DNA of 48,871 nt from Alphaproteobacteria bacterium (lineage in GTDB: Bacteria; Pseudomonadota; Alphaproteobacteria; Rhizobiales; Aestuariivirgaceae), in contig JAHEFB010000027.1 of NCBI GenBank assembly GCA_024640405.1, positions 1 through 48,871 of the forward strand, in the 5' to 3' direction. Positions 32,060-41,226 of the stretch are shown here, one piece after another; the first letter of the stretch is position 1; each line of letters starts with the position of its first letter. The notes beneath the pieces are model-generated. The model had not been told where the DNA came from. It did not search any database and saw nothing but the letters and a program-made list of their open reading frames with translations. Made by a program: the position numbers and the translations under genes.

Positions 32060-34849
32060 CTATTCCGCCGCTACCATCTGTTCGTCACCGGCAGCCTCGA
32101 CTTTTGCGGCACAGAATTTGAACTCCGGAATCTTGCCGAACGGATCAAGCGCTGCATTGGTCAACAGGTTCGCCGCAGCCTCCACAAATGCAAACGGAAT
32201 GAAGATCGCACCGACCGGCACCTGATCATCCTGCCGCACCATGATCTCCACTTCGCCGCGCCGGGTCGTGACACGCACCTTGTCGCCGGCCTTGATTCCA
32301 AGCTTGGCAATGTCGGCCACATTCATCTGTACCACCGGTTCCGGATTAACCGCATCGAGCACGAAGGAACGCCTGGTCATGGCACCGGTGTGCCAGTGTT
32401 CAAGCTGGCGGCCGGTCGACAGAATGTAGGGATAGTCCGCATCAGGCAACTCATCCGGCGGCAACACCTTGGCCGGTACCATTTTGCCGAGCCCGGTTGC
32501 AGTCGGGAACCGGTCGGAGAACACAATGTCCTCGCCCGGGTGATCGGGAGCAGGACAGGGATAGGCAACCACGTCTTCGGTCAGGAGGCGGTCCCAGGTA
32601 ATGTTGTCCAGCGACGGCATCGCGAGCTTCATTTCTGCAAACACATCTGCCGGGCTGTCATAGGTCCAGTCGAGGCCCATGCGATTGGCAATATCCTGGG
32701 TAATAACCCAATCCTCGCGCGCCTCGCCTGGTGCCTGCAGCGCCTTGCGGCCCATCTGCACCTGACGGTTTGTGTTTGACACCGTGCCGTTCTTCTCCGG
32801 CCAGGCAGACGCCGGCAGGATCACGTCAGCATACATCGCCGTTTCGGTCAGGAAGATATCCTGCACCACCAGATGATCCAGCATGGCCAGGGCAGCCCTG
32901 GCGTGGTTCACGTCCGGGTCCGACATGGCCGGATTTTCACCCAGTATATACATGCCGTTGATCGTTCCGTCATGGATGGCATGCACGATCTCGACCACTG
33001 TAAGACCAGGTTCGGGATCCAGTTTGGCATCCCAGAGCTTTTCAAATTTTGTCAGGTTTTTCTCCTCGACAACTTTCATGTAATCCGGGAACACCATCGG
33101 GATCAGGCCGGCGTCAGATGCGCCCTGTACATTGTTCTGGCCGCGCAAGGGATGCAGGCCGGTTCCGGCACGGCCGGTCTGGCCACACATCAATGCCAGT
33201 GAAATCAGACAACGGGCATTGTCGGTACCATGGGTATGCTGCGAAACCCCCATACCCCAGAATATGATGGCCGCATTGGCCTTGGCGTATTTGCGCGCCA
33301 CGGTGCGGATTTCATCTGCCGCTATGCCGCAAATGGCCTCCATGTCTTCCGGCTTGTAGTCAGCCAGATGTTCTTTCAGCTTGTCGAAGCCCTCGGCATG
33401 CGCCTGAATGTACTGCTCGTCATAAAGACCTTCTTCCACAATCACATTCATCATGGCGTTGAGAAGCGACACGTCAGCCCCGTTCTTGAACTGCAGCATG
33501 TGACTTGCATAGCGTTTCATGGCCGTGCCGCGCGGATCAAGAATGATCAGCTCCGCCCCGCGCTGTGCCGCCTGTTTGAAGAACGTCGCGGCTACGGGAT
33601 GGTTTTCGGTAGGGTTGGCACCAATCACCACAATGACATCGGAATCACGCACGGCGGTAAACGGTGCCGTAACAGCGCCGGAGCCGATGGTCTCCATGAG
33701 GGCCGCAACTGACGACGCGTGACAAAGCCGCGTGCAGTGATCGACATTGTTGGAGCCAAAGCCTACCCGGACCAGTTTCTGAAACAGATAAGCTTCCTCA
33801 TTGGAACACTTGGCCGACCCGAAACCCGCCAGGGCTTTTGGTCCCCTGGCATCACGGATGCTCTTGAGGCCGTTGGCTGCCACGTCGAGCGCTTCTTCCC
33901 ACGTTGCCTCACGGAAATGCGTCATCGGGTTTGCCGGGTCAATGTTCAACCCCTTGGGCAAACCCTCCTTGCGGATAAGCGGCTTGGTCAGGCGTTCCGG
34001 AGATGTGATGTAGTCAAAGCCAAAACGGCCCTTCACGCACAACCTGTTTTCATTGGCCGGTCCACCCTTGCCTTCAACGAACGCGATGTGATCCTTGCCG
34101 GTCTCCTCGTCCTTGCGGATGTTGTAGGTGATCTGGCAGCCAACACCGCAATACGGGCAAATACTGTCAATCTGGCGATCGGCCCGGCGACTGCCGCGGC
34201 CTTTTTCATCAACGATGTTTGCCGGCATCAGTGCACCGGTCGGACATGCCTGAACACATTCACCGCACGCCACACATGTTGAAGCGCCCATCGGGTCGTC
34301 AAAATCAAAAACCACCTTTTCGTGCGGTCCGCGGAAAGCCATGCCGATCACGTCATTGACCTGCACTTCGCGGCATGCCCGAACACACAAATTACAGTGG
34401 ATGCAGGCGTCCAGATTAACTGCCATGGCCGGATGCGAAATGTCAGGTGCCGGAGATGTGTCACGCGGAAAACGTGATACGTCCACTTGCATTGCGTCTG
34501 CCCACTTCAGGAAAGACGACTGATCATCATGGGCATCTTCACGGGCCGGCTGATCGGCCATCAATAGCTCGATCACCATCTTGCGGGCGTTTGACGACCG
34601 CTCGTTCTGTGAGTTGACAACCATGCCTTGCGACGGTGCACGCACACATGAAGCTGCCAGTACGCGTTCACCTTCAATCTCGACCATGCAGGCGCGGCAG
34701 TTGCCGTCTGCCCGATAGCCCGGCGCATCCTTCCAGCAAAGATGTGGAATGGTGGTTCCTTCGCGTTTGGCGACCTGCCAGATGGTTTCACCGTCGCGGG
34801 CTTCGACTTCACGGCCGTCGAGTGTGAACTTGATTGTACTATCGGACAT
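32060..34849 (-). CDS. fdhA: formate dehydrogenase, alpha (catalytic) subunit
   Basis: 929 residues. An N-terminal NuoG-like part carries cysteine sets for a 2Fe-2S cluster (CRACMVEIEG) and 4Fe-4S clusters (CIHCNLCVRACREV; CVACGECVQACP). The 4Fe-4S set of the molybdopterin domain follows (CPYCGVGCQ). The block NVDHCTRLCHASSVAALM puts Cys at the metal-ligand position (Sec in E. coli FdhF), followed by the catalytic His. The C-terminus is a molydopterin-dinucleotide-binding domain. It oxidises formate to CO2 in the cytosol; metal may be Mo or W. ATG shares one base with the upstream stop. Confidence 0.95.
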   Translation of the reverse strand: MSDSTIKFTLDGREVEARDGETIWQVAKREGTTIPHLCWKDAPGYRADGNCRACMVEIEGERVLAASCVRAPSQGMVVNSQNERSSNARKMVIELLMADQPAREDAHDDQSSFLKWADAMQVDVSRFPRDTSPAPDISHPAMAVNLDACIHCNLCVRACREVQVNDVIGMAFRGPHEKVVFDFDDPMGASTCVACGECVQACPTGALMPANIVDEKGRGSRRADRQIDSICPYCGVGCQITYNIRKDEETGKDHIAFVEGKGGPANENRLCVKGRFGFDYITSPERLTKPLIRKEGLPKGLNIDPANPMTHFREATWEEALDVAANGLKSIRDARGPKALAGFGSAKCSNEEAYLFQKLVRVGFGSNNVDHCTRLCHASSVAALMETIGSGAVTAPFTAVRDSDVIVVIGANPTENHPVAATFFKQAAQRGAELIILDPRGTAMKRYASHMLQFKNGADVSLLNAMMNVIVEEGLYDEQYIQAHAEGFDKLKEHLADYKPEDMEAICGIAADEIRTVARKYAKANAAIIFWGMGVSQHTHGTDNARCLISLALMCGQTGRAGTGLHPLRGQNNVQGASDAGLIPMVFPDYMKVVEEKNLTKFEKLWDAKLDPEPGLTVVEIVHAIHDGTINGMYILGENPAMSDPDVNHARAALAMLDHLVVQDIFLTETAMYADVILPASAWPEKNGTVSNTNRQVQMGRKALQAPGEAREDWVITQDIANRMGLDWTYDSPADVFAEMKLAMPSLDNITWDRLLTEDVVAYPCPAPDHPGEDIVFSDRFPTATGLGKMVPAKVLPPDELPDADYPYILSTGRQLEHWHTGAMTRRSFVLDAVNPEPVVQMNVADIAKLGIKAGDKVRVTTRRGEVEIMVRQDDQVPVGAIFIPFAFVEAAANLLTNAALDPFGKIPEFKFCAAKVEAAGDEQMVAAE

Positions 34850-36561
34850 CAGGATACGTCCTCCTTGAAGTGCGTCATGACAGTGCGAATGGGATTGGGT
34901 GCTGCCTGCCCCAGACCGCAGATCGAAGCGTCGGCCATCGCCGTGGTCAGCTCGCCGAGCAGGTTTTCATCCCACGGCCCCTTTCGCATCAGCTTGACCG
35001 CCTTCTCGCATCCGACCCGGCAGGGTGTGCATTGACCGCACGATTCATCTTCAAAAAACTTCAACAGGTTAACCGCCGCATCACGCATGGAGTCCTTGTC
35101 GGACATCACCACAATCGCATGCGAACCTACAAAACATCCAAGCTCTGCAAGTTCACCACCGAAATCCAGCGGCACATCGCCCTTCGACGCCGGAAGAATG
35201 CCCCCGGAGGCACCGCCGGGCAGATACCCCTTGAAAGTATGTCCGTCGGCCATGCCGCCGCACATCTCGATCAGTTCGTTGACCGAAGCACCGGCCGGCG
35301 CCAGCACCACACCAGGGTTTTTCAAACGCCCCGACACAGAATATGACCGCGGTCCCTTGTGACCTTCCTTGCCTTGCGAACTGAACCAGTCAGGCCCGTT
35401 TTCGAGAATTGGCGGCATCCAGTAGACGGTCTCGATATTGTGCACCAGCGTGGGCCGGTCGAACAGCCCTACCTGCGCCACATAGGGCGGGCGATGCCGT
35501 GGCAGGCCGCGCTTGCCTTCGATGGACTCGATCATCGCACTTTCTTCGCCACAGATGTATGCACCGGCGCCCCGCCGCACATGCACGTAGCCTTCCGGCA
35601 CGATACCGTCCGCTTCCAACCTGCCCACCTCGTCCTTCAACAACTTAACGACGGCCGGATACTCATCGCGCATGTAGATGTACGCCGCAGACGCGTCGAC
35701 ACCCCAGGCGGCAATCAGCATGCCCTCGAGAAACTGGTGCGGGCGGGTGTGCAGATAATGCCGGTCCTTGAATGTACCGGGCTCACCTTCATCGCCATTG
35801 ATGCATAGATAGCGCGGCCCCTGACCGGCGCGCACGAATTTCCATTTCTGTCCCGACGGGAAACCCGCTCCGCCCAGACCCTTCAGCCCTGCTTCAAGCA
35901 GAGTGTCGATAACCTGCTCCGGTGTCTTCGACCCGCCGCGCAGTGCCTTCAACTGCGCATAACCGCCTTCTGCCTTGTAGTCTTCATAAGCCTGATAGGA
36001 AGGCATGTCGGGCCGGACGGACTTTTCCCGGGCCATGATGGTCAGCTTGTCGACACTGACATTGCCAACATAGTTGTGCCCCACCGCAGCAGCCGGCGCC
36101 ACATCGCACAACCCCATGCAGGGACCATGCACCACGCGGACATTGTCAGGTGCATTGTCGCCAAGCGCCTTGATGATATCCTGCGCGCCCGCCATTTCAC
36201 ACGACAGCGAATCGCACACCCGAATGGTGATTTCCGCCGGTGCGGTTTCACCTTCCTTCACAATGTCAAAGTGATGATAGAAGGTTGCAACCTCGTACAC
36301 CTCGGCCATCGGCAGCCGCATCAGGTTGGCCAGCGCCGACAGATGGCCGGCAGACAGATGGCCCCAACTGTCCTGTACCAGATGCAGATACTCGATCAGC
36401 ATGTCACGGCGCAGAGGCTGATGCTCGGCCATCAGGTCCGAAATCTCCCGATGAGCGGCCGGGTCAATCTGGCGGCCCTTCGGAAACGCCCTGCCTTTGG
36501 CCTTGCCGCCCCGGCCGGGCCGGATGGGCTTGAAACCGTCACTGCCTGCATGCTTGTTCAT
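34849..36561 (-). CDS. fdhB: formate dehydrogenase beta subunit, NuoE-NuoF fusion
   Basis: 570 residues from ATG 36561. Residues about 40-200 are NuoE-like (24-kDa type 2Fe-2S) with CDSLSCEMAG and VHGPCMGLCD cysteines. The rest is NuoF-like with the FMN/NAD region GLGGAGFPSGQKW, ICGEESAMIESIEGKRGLPRHRPP and the 4Fe-4S set SCGQCTPCRVGCEKAV. It passes electrons from the alpha subunit to NAD+. Two-subunit enzymes with this fusion are known, for example Fdh1 of Methylorubrum extorquens. A GTG at 36606 is an alternative start. It is first gene of the operon. Confidence 0.94.
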   Translation of the reverse strand: MNKHAGSDGFKPIRPGRGGKAKGRAFPKGRQIDPAAHREISDLMAEHQPLRRDMLIEYLHLVQDSWGHLSAGHLSALANLMRLPMAEVYEVATFYHHFDIVKEGETAPAEITIRVCDSLSCEMAGAQDIIKALGDNAPDNVRVVHGPCMGLCDVAPAAAVGHNYVGNVSVDKLTIMAREKSVRPDMPSYQAYEDYKAEGGYAQLKALRGGSKTPEQVIDTLLEAGLKGLGGAGFPSGQKWKFVRAGQGPRYLCINGDEGEPGTFKDRHYLHTRPHQFLEGMLIAAWGVDASAAYIYMRDEYPAVVKLLKDEVGRLEADGIVPEGYVHVRRGAGAYICGEESAMIESIEGKRGLPRHRPPYVAQVGLFDRPTLVHNIETVYWMPPILENGPDWFSSQGKEGHKGPRSYSVSGRLKNPGVVLAPAGASVNELIEMCGGMADGHTFKGYLPGGASGGILPASKGDVPLDFGGELAELGCFVGSHAIVVMSDKDSMRDAAVNLLKFFEDESCGQCTPCRVGCEKAVKLMRKGPWDENLLGELTTAMADASICGLGQAAPNPIRTVMTHFKEDVS

Positions 36562-36746
36562 GTTCGCCTGTACCTTTTGCGAATTGTTGCTGGACCAGCG
36601 AAACACTGCCCGCTACACCGCCATTATGCCAAATTTGAATGCCCGATGTACCGGCACATCAAATTCTGGCTCAGGACGGCGAGCGGCAATAACTGGTCTA
36701 TCCTGCCAGTCAGAAATAAATGTTATACCTGAAGGTGTCCAGTTTA

Positions 36747-36986
36747 ATGCAGGAATTCGATCATGAAATTGATGTAAAGGGACTGCAGTGCCCGTTGCCG
36801 GTGTTGAAGGCCCGGAAACGTCTGCTATCTCTTAAACATGGAGAACTATTGAAGATTCTGGCAACAGATCCCGCCTCTATGATCGACTTTCCGCACTATT
36901 GCGCCGAAAGCGGCAACCAACTCGTAAGCCACCACGAAGAAGCCGGAGTATTCATATTTATCATCAGGAAAACTCATACCAAGTGA
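36747..36986 (+). CDS. TusA-family sulfurtransferase
   Basis: 79 residues from ATG 36747, which has AAGGTG nine bases upstream; an ATG at 36720 lacks a site. It carries the family motif CPLPVLKARK with Cys15 as sulfur acceptor and a beta-alpha-beta TusA fold. It is divergent from the formate dehydrogenase operon, whose FdhD also handles sulfur, so a role in cofactor sulfuration is possible (inference). Confidence 0.85.
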   Translation: MQEFDHEIDVKGLQCPLPVLKARKRLLSLKHGELLKILATDPASMIDFPHYCAESGNQLVSHHEEAGVFIFIIRKTHTK

Positions 36987-37036
36987 GCTTTCTGAATTAT
37001 ACGGGACCCCAAACCGACAGTTGAAACGGTGGTATT

Positions 37037-37384
37037 TTACCGTGTCAGGGCCGCTTGAACTTCTTCGCTGAACCCGACCATAACGTCATTTTCCAGCACA
37101 AAAACCGGTCGCTTGATCAAGGCCGGGTACTGCGTCATCAGTTTCGTTGCATCCAATTCGTCAATATTCTCCTTGGCGCGGTCCGGCAGTCCGCGCCAGG
37201 TGGTCCCGCGCCGGTTGAGCAGTGTCTCCCACCCTGCCCTGTCCGCCCAGCCGGCGATGTCGGCGTGGTCGAGGCTGGCTTTGCGAATATCATGAAACCG
37301 GTGGTCAACGCCCTCCGCCTCCATCCATTTCCGCGCCCTGCGACAGGTGTCGCAATTGTTCAGCCCGTATACATCGATCATCAT
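37037..37384 (-). CDS. ArsC/Spx-family (YffB-like) protein
   Basis: 115 residues, thioredoxin-like ArsC fold. CxxC is at 11/14 (NNCDTCRRARKW). RRGTTWRGL and the late KRPVFVLEND block are also present, with Arg following Lys-Arg-Pro as in YffB. The function of YffB-type proteins is not settled; arsenate reduction is not implied. ATG overlaps the stop of the metallochaperone gene by four bases. Confidence 0.85.
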   Translation of the reverse strand: MMIDVYGLNNCDTCRRARKWMEAEGVDHRFHDIRKASLDHADIAGWADRAGWETLLNRRGTTWRGLPDRAKENIDELDATKLMTQYPALIKRPVFVLENDVMVGFSEEVQAALTR

Positions 37385-38553
37385 CCACCTCTGCGCAAGG
37401 ACAACGTGTCATCGGAAAATGCTTCCGCGCCGCCGGTAATCGGGTCGGTGAAGGCCTTCAAGAGCCCATCCAGTTCATCGCGCCGGATATCGCGCGTGAT
37501 GAATACCAGCCGGGTACGGTGATCCTCGTCGGGCCAGCGCTCAAGCCTCTCCGGCGGATGCAGGACATGTTGCACGCCGTGAATGATGACCGGGCGCTGC
37601 ACATCATCTTCCAGCTTCACGATACCCTTCATGCGCAGAAGGTTTGGGCCGTGATAGCTCTGCAGCAACTCCAGGAACAATTCAAACTGCATCGTCCCGA
37701 TGGCCTTGTCCGTGGCAATCGAAAATGAACTTATGTGTTCGTCGTGCCGGTTCACATCATGGGAATGACTGTGCTCATGGCCGTGCGCATGAGCGCGATC
37801 GTGAGCTGTGTTTGCGACAGCCGGCTTGCGCCGTGACCGACGCCGGCTGGAACGTTGAGGCGCCTCAAACGCATCAGCCGCCAGCCAGCGTCTGACCTGA
37901 TCGGGGCGGGATGCATAGTCAGTTACAGCCGCCTCAAACAGCTTGTCGGCGGAAGCTTCGCCATTGTGCGTAGTCAATATCCGGGCCGCCGGTGCCAGTT
38001 TGTGCATCCGTGCAATAATGTCATGCAACGCATCTTCGCCTTCGCGCCCCGACAACAGGTCGGCTTTTGACAGCACCAGCTTGTCCGCAACGGCAACCTG
38101 CCTGACGGCTTCATCATGTTCATCCAGTGTGGCAGGACCGTTTACCGCATCAACCAAGGTAACCACCCCTTCCAGCCGGAAGCGTTTCAGCAGATCTTCG
38201 TGAGCCATCAGGGTTTGCAGCACCGGTGCGGGATCTGCAAGGCCGGTCGTCTCGATGATGACACGATCAAACGCCTTTATGCTGCCCGCGTCACGCCGGT
38301 CCGCCAGATCAACCAGCGTGTCGACAAGATCACCGCGAATGGTGCAGCACAGGCATCCCGATGACATTTCAAACACATTGCTGTCGGCGGTTTCCACCAG
38401 CAGGTGGTCAAGTCCGATTTCACCAAACTCATTGATGATGACAGCAGCGTTGGCCAGTGCCGGATCCTTCAGCAACTGGTTCAGTAAAGTGGTTTTACCG
38501 GCACCGAGAAACCCTGTCAGAACTGAAACGGGGATGGAGGAAAAACATGTCAT
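37381..38553 (-). CDS. COG0523 / CobW-family GTP-dependent metallochaperone with His-rich segment
   Basis: 390 residues from ATG 38553. It has the G3E GTPase P-loop GFLGAGKTT at 14-22, the metal-binding CxCC motif GCLCC at 66-70, the switch block ETTGLADPAPVL and a CobW C-terminal domain. Between the domains lies a histidine-rich stretch (HAHGHEHSHSHDVNRHDEH), a probable Zn or Co reservoir. The product probably delivers a metal to a client under shortage. It is co-directional with the D,D-carboxypeptidase upstream and the ArsC-like gene downstream. Confidence 0.9.
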   Translation of the reverse strand: MTCFSSIPVSVLTGFLGAGKTTLLNQLLKDPALANAAVIINEFGEIGLDHLLVETADSNVFEMSSGCLCCTIRGDLVDTLVDLADRRDAGSIKAFDRVIIETTGLADPAPVLQTLMAHEDLLKRFRLEGVVTLVDAVNGPATLDEHDEAVRQVAVADKLVLSKADLLSGREGEDALHDIIARMHKLAPAARILTTHNGEASADKLFEAAVTDYASRPDQVRRWLAADAFEAPQRSSRRRSRRKPAVANTAHDRAHAHGHEHSHSHDVNRHDEHISSFSIATDKAIGTMQFELFLELLQSYHGPNLLRMKGIVKLEDDVQRPVIIHGVQHVLHPPERLERWPDEDHRTRLVFITRDIRRDELDGLLKAFTDPITGGAEAFSDDTLSLRRGG

Positions 38554-38596
38554 TGTGTGAACTCGTCTGGAGCGCAACGCCCGAACCGGGTGGTCG

Positions 38597-39859
38597 CTAC
38601 TTGTCCGAAGCGGGTTTGCGCCTTTTCCGGCGGCGCCTCTTTTTTTCCCCGGATGAAGCCTTTCCGCCCCTGGCCTTTTCACGGCCGGACAGGCTGGCAA
38701 ATGATGCAAACACCGATGGCGTGACAACCTCGCACTTGCCGCCTGCCTGCAAGACCTGTTCACACAGGGACTTGCTGGTTGTCTTGGAAATATTGAATGT
38801 TACCGGCACAAAATCCTTGGTGAACGGAATCCGCACCACGCCGCTTCCCGCGCTCCTGAATGCGTTCACCTTGACTGCCTGGATGCCATTGATAACCGCT
38901 TCGGCTTCGGCTGCGCTTTTGAACTTGCCAAACGTTGCGCCCCAGCCGGAAAACTTGTCGGCATTCACCATGCGCAGACCCTTGCCGCCGCAAACTGTCT
39001 TGCGCATGTTCGGCGGCGTGCCGATTTCGTTCTTCAAATCGCCAATGGAAGTAGAAGCCGAATAGGACGCCGCCGTCTCCATCACCACTTTGGCCTTCTG
39101 GGCCCGAGCCCTTCCGCTTCGAGTGCCGAATACCACGCCAACCACCTGCCGGCCGTCGATGTTTGCAGTTGCAACCAGGTTAAATCCTGACGGGCAAATG
39201 AATCCCGTCTTCATGCCATCGGCCTTGTCCCAGATACGCAGCAGGTAATTTGTGTTGCGAAGCTTGCGTTTGCCGAGTTTCAGGTATTGGCGGGAATAAT
39301 ATTCTTTGGCCTGCGGATACTTGCTCAACAAGGCATAGGACAGAACGGCCATGTCGCGGGCTGTGGTGTACTGATCCTTGTGATGCAGGCCGTGCGGATT
39401 GACAAAATGTGATCCGGTCATGCCCAGATCGCGCGCGGTTTTGTTCATCAGATCGGCAAATTTGTCCTGTGACCCGGCAACAACCTCCGCCAGCAAGGCC
39501 GCCATGTCATTTGCCGACTTGATCAGCAACCCTTTCAGCGCCAGATCAACCGAGACCTCCTTGCCGGGCAGAAAACCGATCTTGCTGGGCGGAGGAGCAG
39601 ACGACGTCGTGGTAACCGTGCCTTTGGTCTGCAGGGTTATCTTGCCCTGTTCGATGGCCTGAAACACGATATAGGCCGTCATCAGTTTGGTCAGGGAGGC
39701 AGGATACCACGGCTTGCCGGCATCCTTGGCGACCATGACCTTGCCGGTCTTGCCGTCATAGACCACCACCGGATTGGCAGTGGCGGCCGCAAGGCTGGCC
39801 ACCAGCATCAGCCCGGCAGCCAGAAAAACCCGGATCAAGCGTATGAATGACGTAGCCAA
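38597..39859 (-). CDS. D-alanyl-D-alanine carboxypeptidase (peptidase S11)
   Basis: Periplasmic penicillin-binding enzyme that trims the terminal D-Ala of peptidoglycan stem peptides. With TTG 39859 as start (AGGA seven bases upstream) it has 420 residues and a clean signal peptide ending AAATA-NP. The triads are SLTK (55-58), SAN (115-117) and KTG (218-220). A C-terminal extension of about 170 residues ends in a strongly basic tail (KKRRRRKRRK). ATG 39901 is a possible alternative start. Zinc dependence is not indicated. Confidence 0.88.
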   Translation of the reverse strand: MATSFIRLIRVFLAAGLMLVASLAAATANPVVVYDGKTGKVMVAKDAGKPWYPASLTKLMTAYIVFQAIEQGKITLQTKGTVTTTSSAPPPSKIGFLPGKEVSVDLALKGLLIKSANDMAALLAEVVAGSQDKFADLMNKTARDLGMTGSHFVNPHGLHHKDQYTTARDMAVLSYALLSKYPQAKEYYSRQYLKLGKRKLRNTNYLLRIWDKADGMKTGFICPSGFNLVATANIDGRQVVGVVFGTRSGRARAQKAKVVMETAASYSASTSIGDLKNEIGTPPNMRKTVCGGKGLRMVNADKFSGWGATFGKFKSAAEAEAVINGIQAVKVNAFRSAGSGVVRIPFTKDFVPVTFNISKTTSKSLCEQVLQAGGKCEVVTPSVFASFASLSGREKARGGKASSGEKKRRRRKRRKPASDK

Positions 39860-40029
39860 AGCATTTTCCTGTAAACTCGCCGTACCCCCCGGAAACGACA
39901 TGCCTAACATCTTGATGGCAGACGGATCAATGGGGCAATGCACAGGCCGTTGGAATGATGCACGATAAAACAGCATATCGGAGAAAATCCGCACTCAACC
40001 GCGACGGACAACCATTTAATCGGAAAAAT

Positions 40030-40116
40030 TGGTGCCCCCAGCCGGACTCGAACCGGCACGCCCTCACGGACAACAGATTTTGAGTCTATCGCGTCTACCA
40101 GTTCCGCCACAGGGGC
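40030..40116 (-). tRNA. tRNA-Leu, anticodon CAA
   Basis: 87 bases including an encoded CCA. Acceptor GCCCCTG pairs with TGGGGGC (two G-U pairs). The anticodon loop is CTCAAAA between AGA and TCT, giving anticodon CAA for TTG codons. A long variable arm with TGTCCGTGAGGGCG, typical of type II tRNAs, and the T loop GGTTCGAGTCC are visible. Confidence 0.95.
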
Positions 40117-40262
40117 CTCAAATCGAGGCGGATAATAGGCAACAGTGATCACCCGTCAACATCAAACATCATCACAACCGAATTCAACTGCATACCCGGC
40201 AAGGTTTTCATAAGTTCGATGGACAAATCATCCCGCCCGGCGTATTGCCTACGCCCATGCTG

Positions 40263-40629
40263 ATACCAGGTCTCACTAACAGCGGCTCATTTCATGGGAT
40301 CATAGCGGTTCACTCGGGCAGATCAGGATGGCTTTTGGTTGAATCAACCAAAAGCCATGAACCTGATTGCATTCAAACTGGTAGAGCAACTTTGTGGGTT
40401 CTACCGAACCCATGCTGCTCTACGCGCGGTGCGCAGCGCGATGTGATGCATCGGGCAAGCACTGCAACGCACCCGATGGGCCGCAATGACCCACCCGAAG
40501 GGCCGGGCGCTTTTTCCCGCCAGCAACGTTGCGCGCCGCTTGTGGTACACCTACCACGGCGCGACACCCGCCTTGCCGGCGGAAAAAATCACTCCGGTGA
40601 AATGGGTCGCTGTTAATGAGATCTGGTAT
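40263..40629. repeat. structured mosaic repeat, copy 2 (module order B-A-C), TA-flanked
   Basis: The terminal inverted repeats 40263-40294 and 40598-40629 match at 28 of 32 positions and begin ATACCA. Inside, module B (40320-40423), module A (40424-40483) and module C (about 40508-40590) are the same blocks as in the copy at 3924-4288, but A and B have changed places. The stems of B and of the small A hairpin differ between copies by changes that keep pairing. The right terminal repeat contains the ATG (40616) used by the next gene. Confidence 0.82.
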
Positions 40630-41206
40630 AAGACGCCTTTATGACTGGTTGATGAGACTTGCCGGCCACCGCCATGCGCAGTGGTACCTGTCTGTTGTTT
40701 CCTTTGTCGAAAGTTCGGTTTTCCCGATCCCTCCGGACACCATGCTGATCCCGATGACGCTGGCAAAACCTGCAAACGCCTGGCGCTATGCCACCATTTG
40801 CACTATCGCCTCGGTGCTCGGCGGCCTGTTGGGTTACTATATCGGCTTCGCGCTGTTCGACACGCTGGGCCAGTGGATCTTGACCGTCTATAATCTCGAT
40901 GACAAATTCTTCGATTTCCAGCAGAAGTTCAACGAATGGGGTTTGCCGATCGTGTTCTTCGCCGGCCTGACACCGTTTCCCTACAAGGTCGTGACACTGA
41001 TGAGTGGTGTCACGGAAATGGCATTGCCGACATTCATTGCAGCATCTGTGGTGTCGCGCGGACTTCGCTTTTATCTGGTATGCGGTTTGCTGTACTGGCT
41101 GGGCGAACCGATGCGTGAGTTCATCGAGAAGTATCTCGGCTGGCTGACTCTGGCGGCAGGCACGGCGCTTGTGGGCGGATTTGTAGCCGTCAAATATCTG
41201 TTCTAG
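40616..41206 (+). CDS. YqaA/DedA-family (SNARE-associated type) membrane protein
   Basis: 196 residues, four to five membrane segments. VSFVESSVFPIPPDTMLIPM and FAGLTPFPYKVVTLMSG are DedA/YqaA landmarks. The role is uncertain; relatives move undecaprenyl phosphate or other lipids. The first codons (40616-40629) belong to the terminal repeat of the mosaic element. The family usually begins just before the RRLYDW block here at residues 6-11, so the native start may have been replaced by the insertion. An ATG at 40652 would give a shorter protein. It is followed 20 bases later by dsbB. Confidence 0.87.
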   Translation: MRSGIRRLYDWLMRLAGHRHAQWYLSVVSFVESSVFPIPPDTMLIPMTLAKPANAWRYATICTIASVLGGLLGYYIGFALFDTLGQWILTVYNLDDKFFDFQQKFNEWGLPIVFFAGLTPFPYKVVTLMSGVTEMALPTFIAASVVSRGLRFYLVCGLLYWLGEPMREFIEKYLGWLTLAAGTALVGGFVAVKYLF

Positions 41207-41226
41207 AGCGACATGGGGAAGCCTCA

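Noticed and set aside
36692..36710. ACTGG-N9-CCAGT between fdhB and the TusA gene as an operator
   Set aside because: Only five-base arms and no matching regulator gene nearby; could still matter but not supported.
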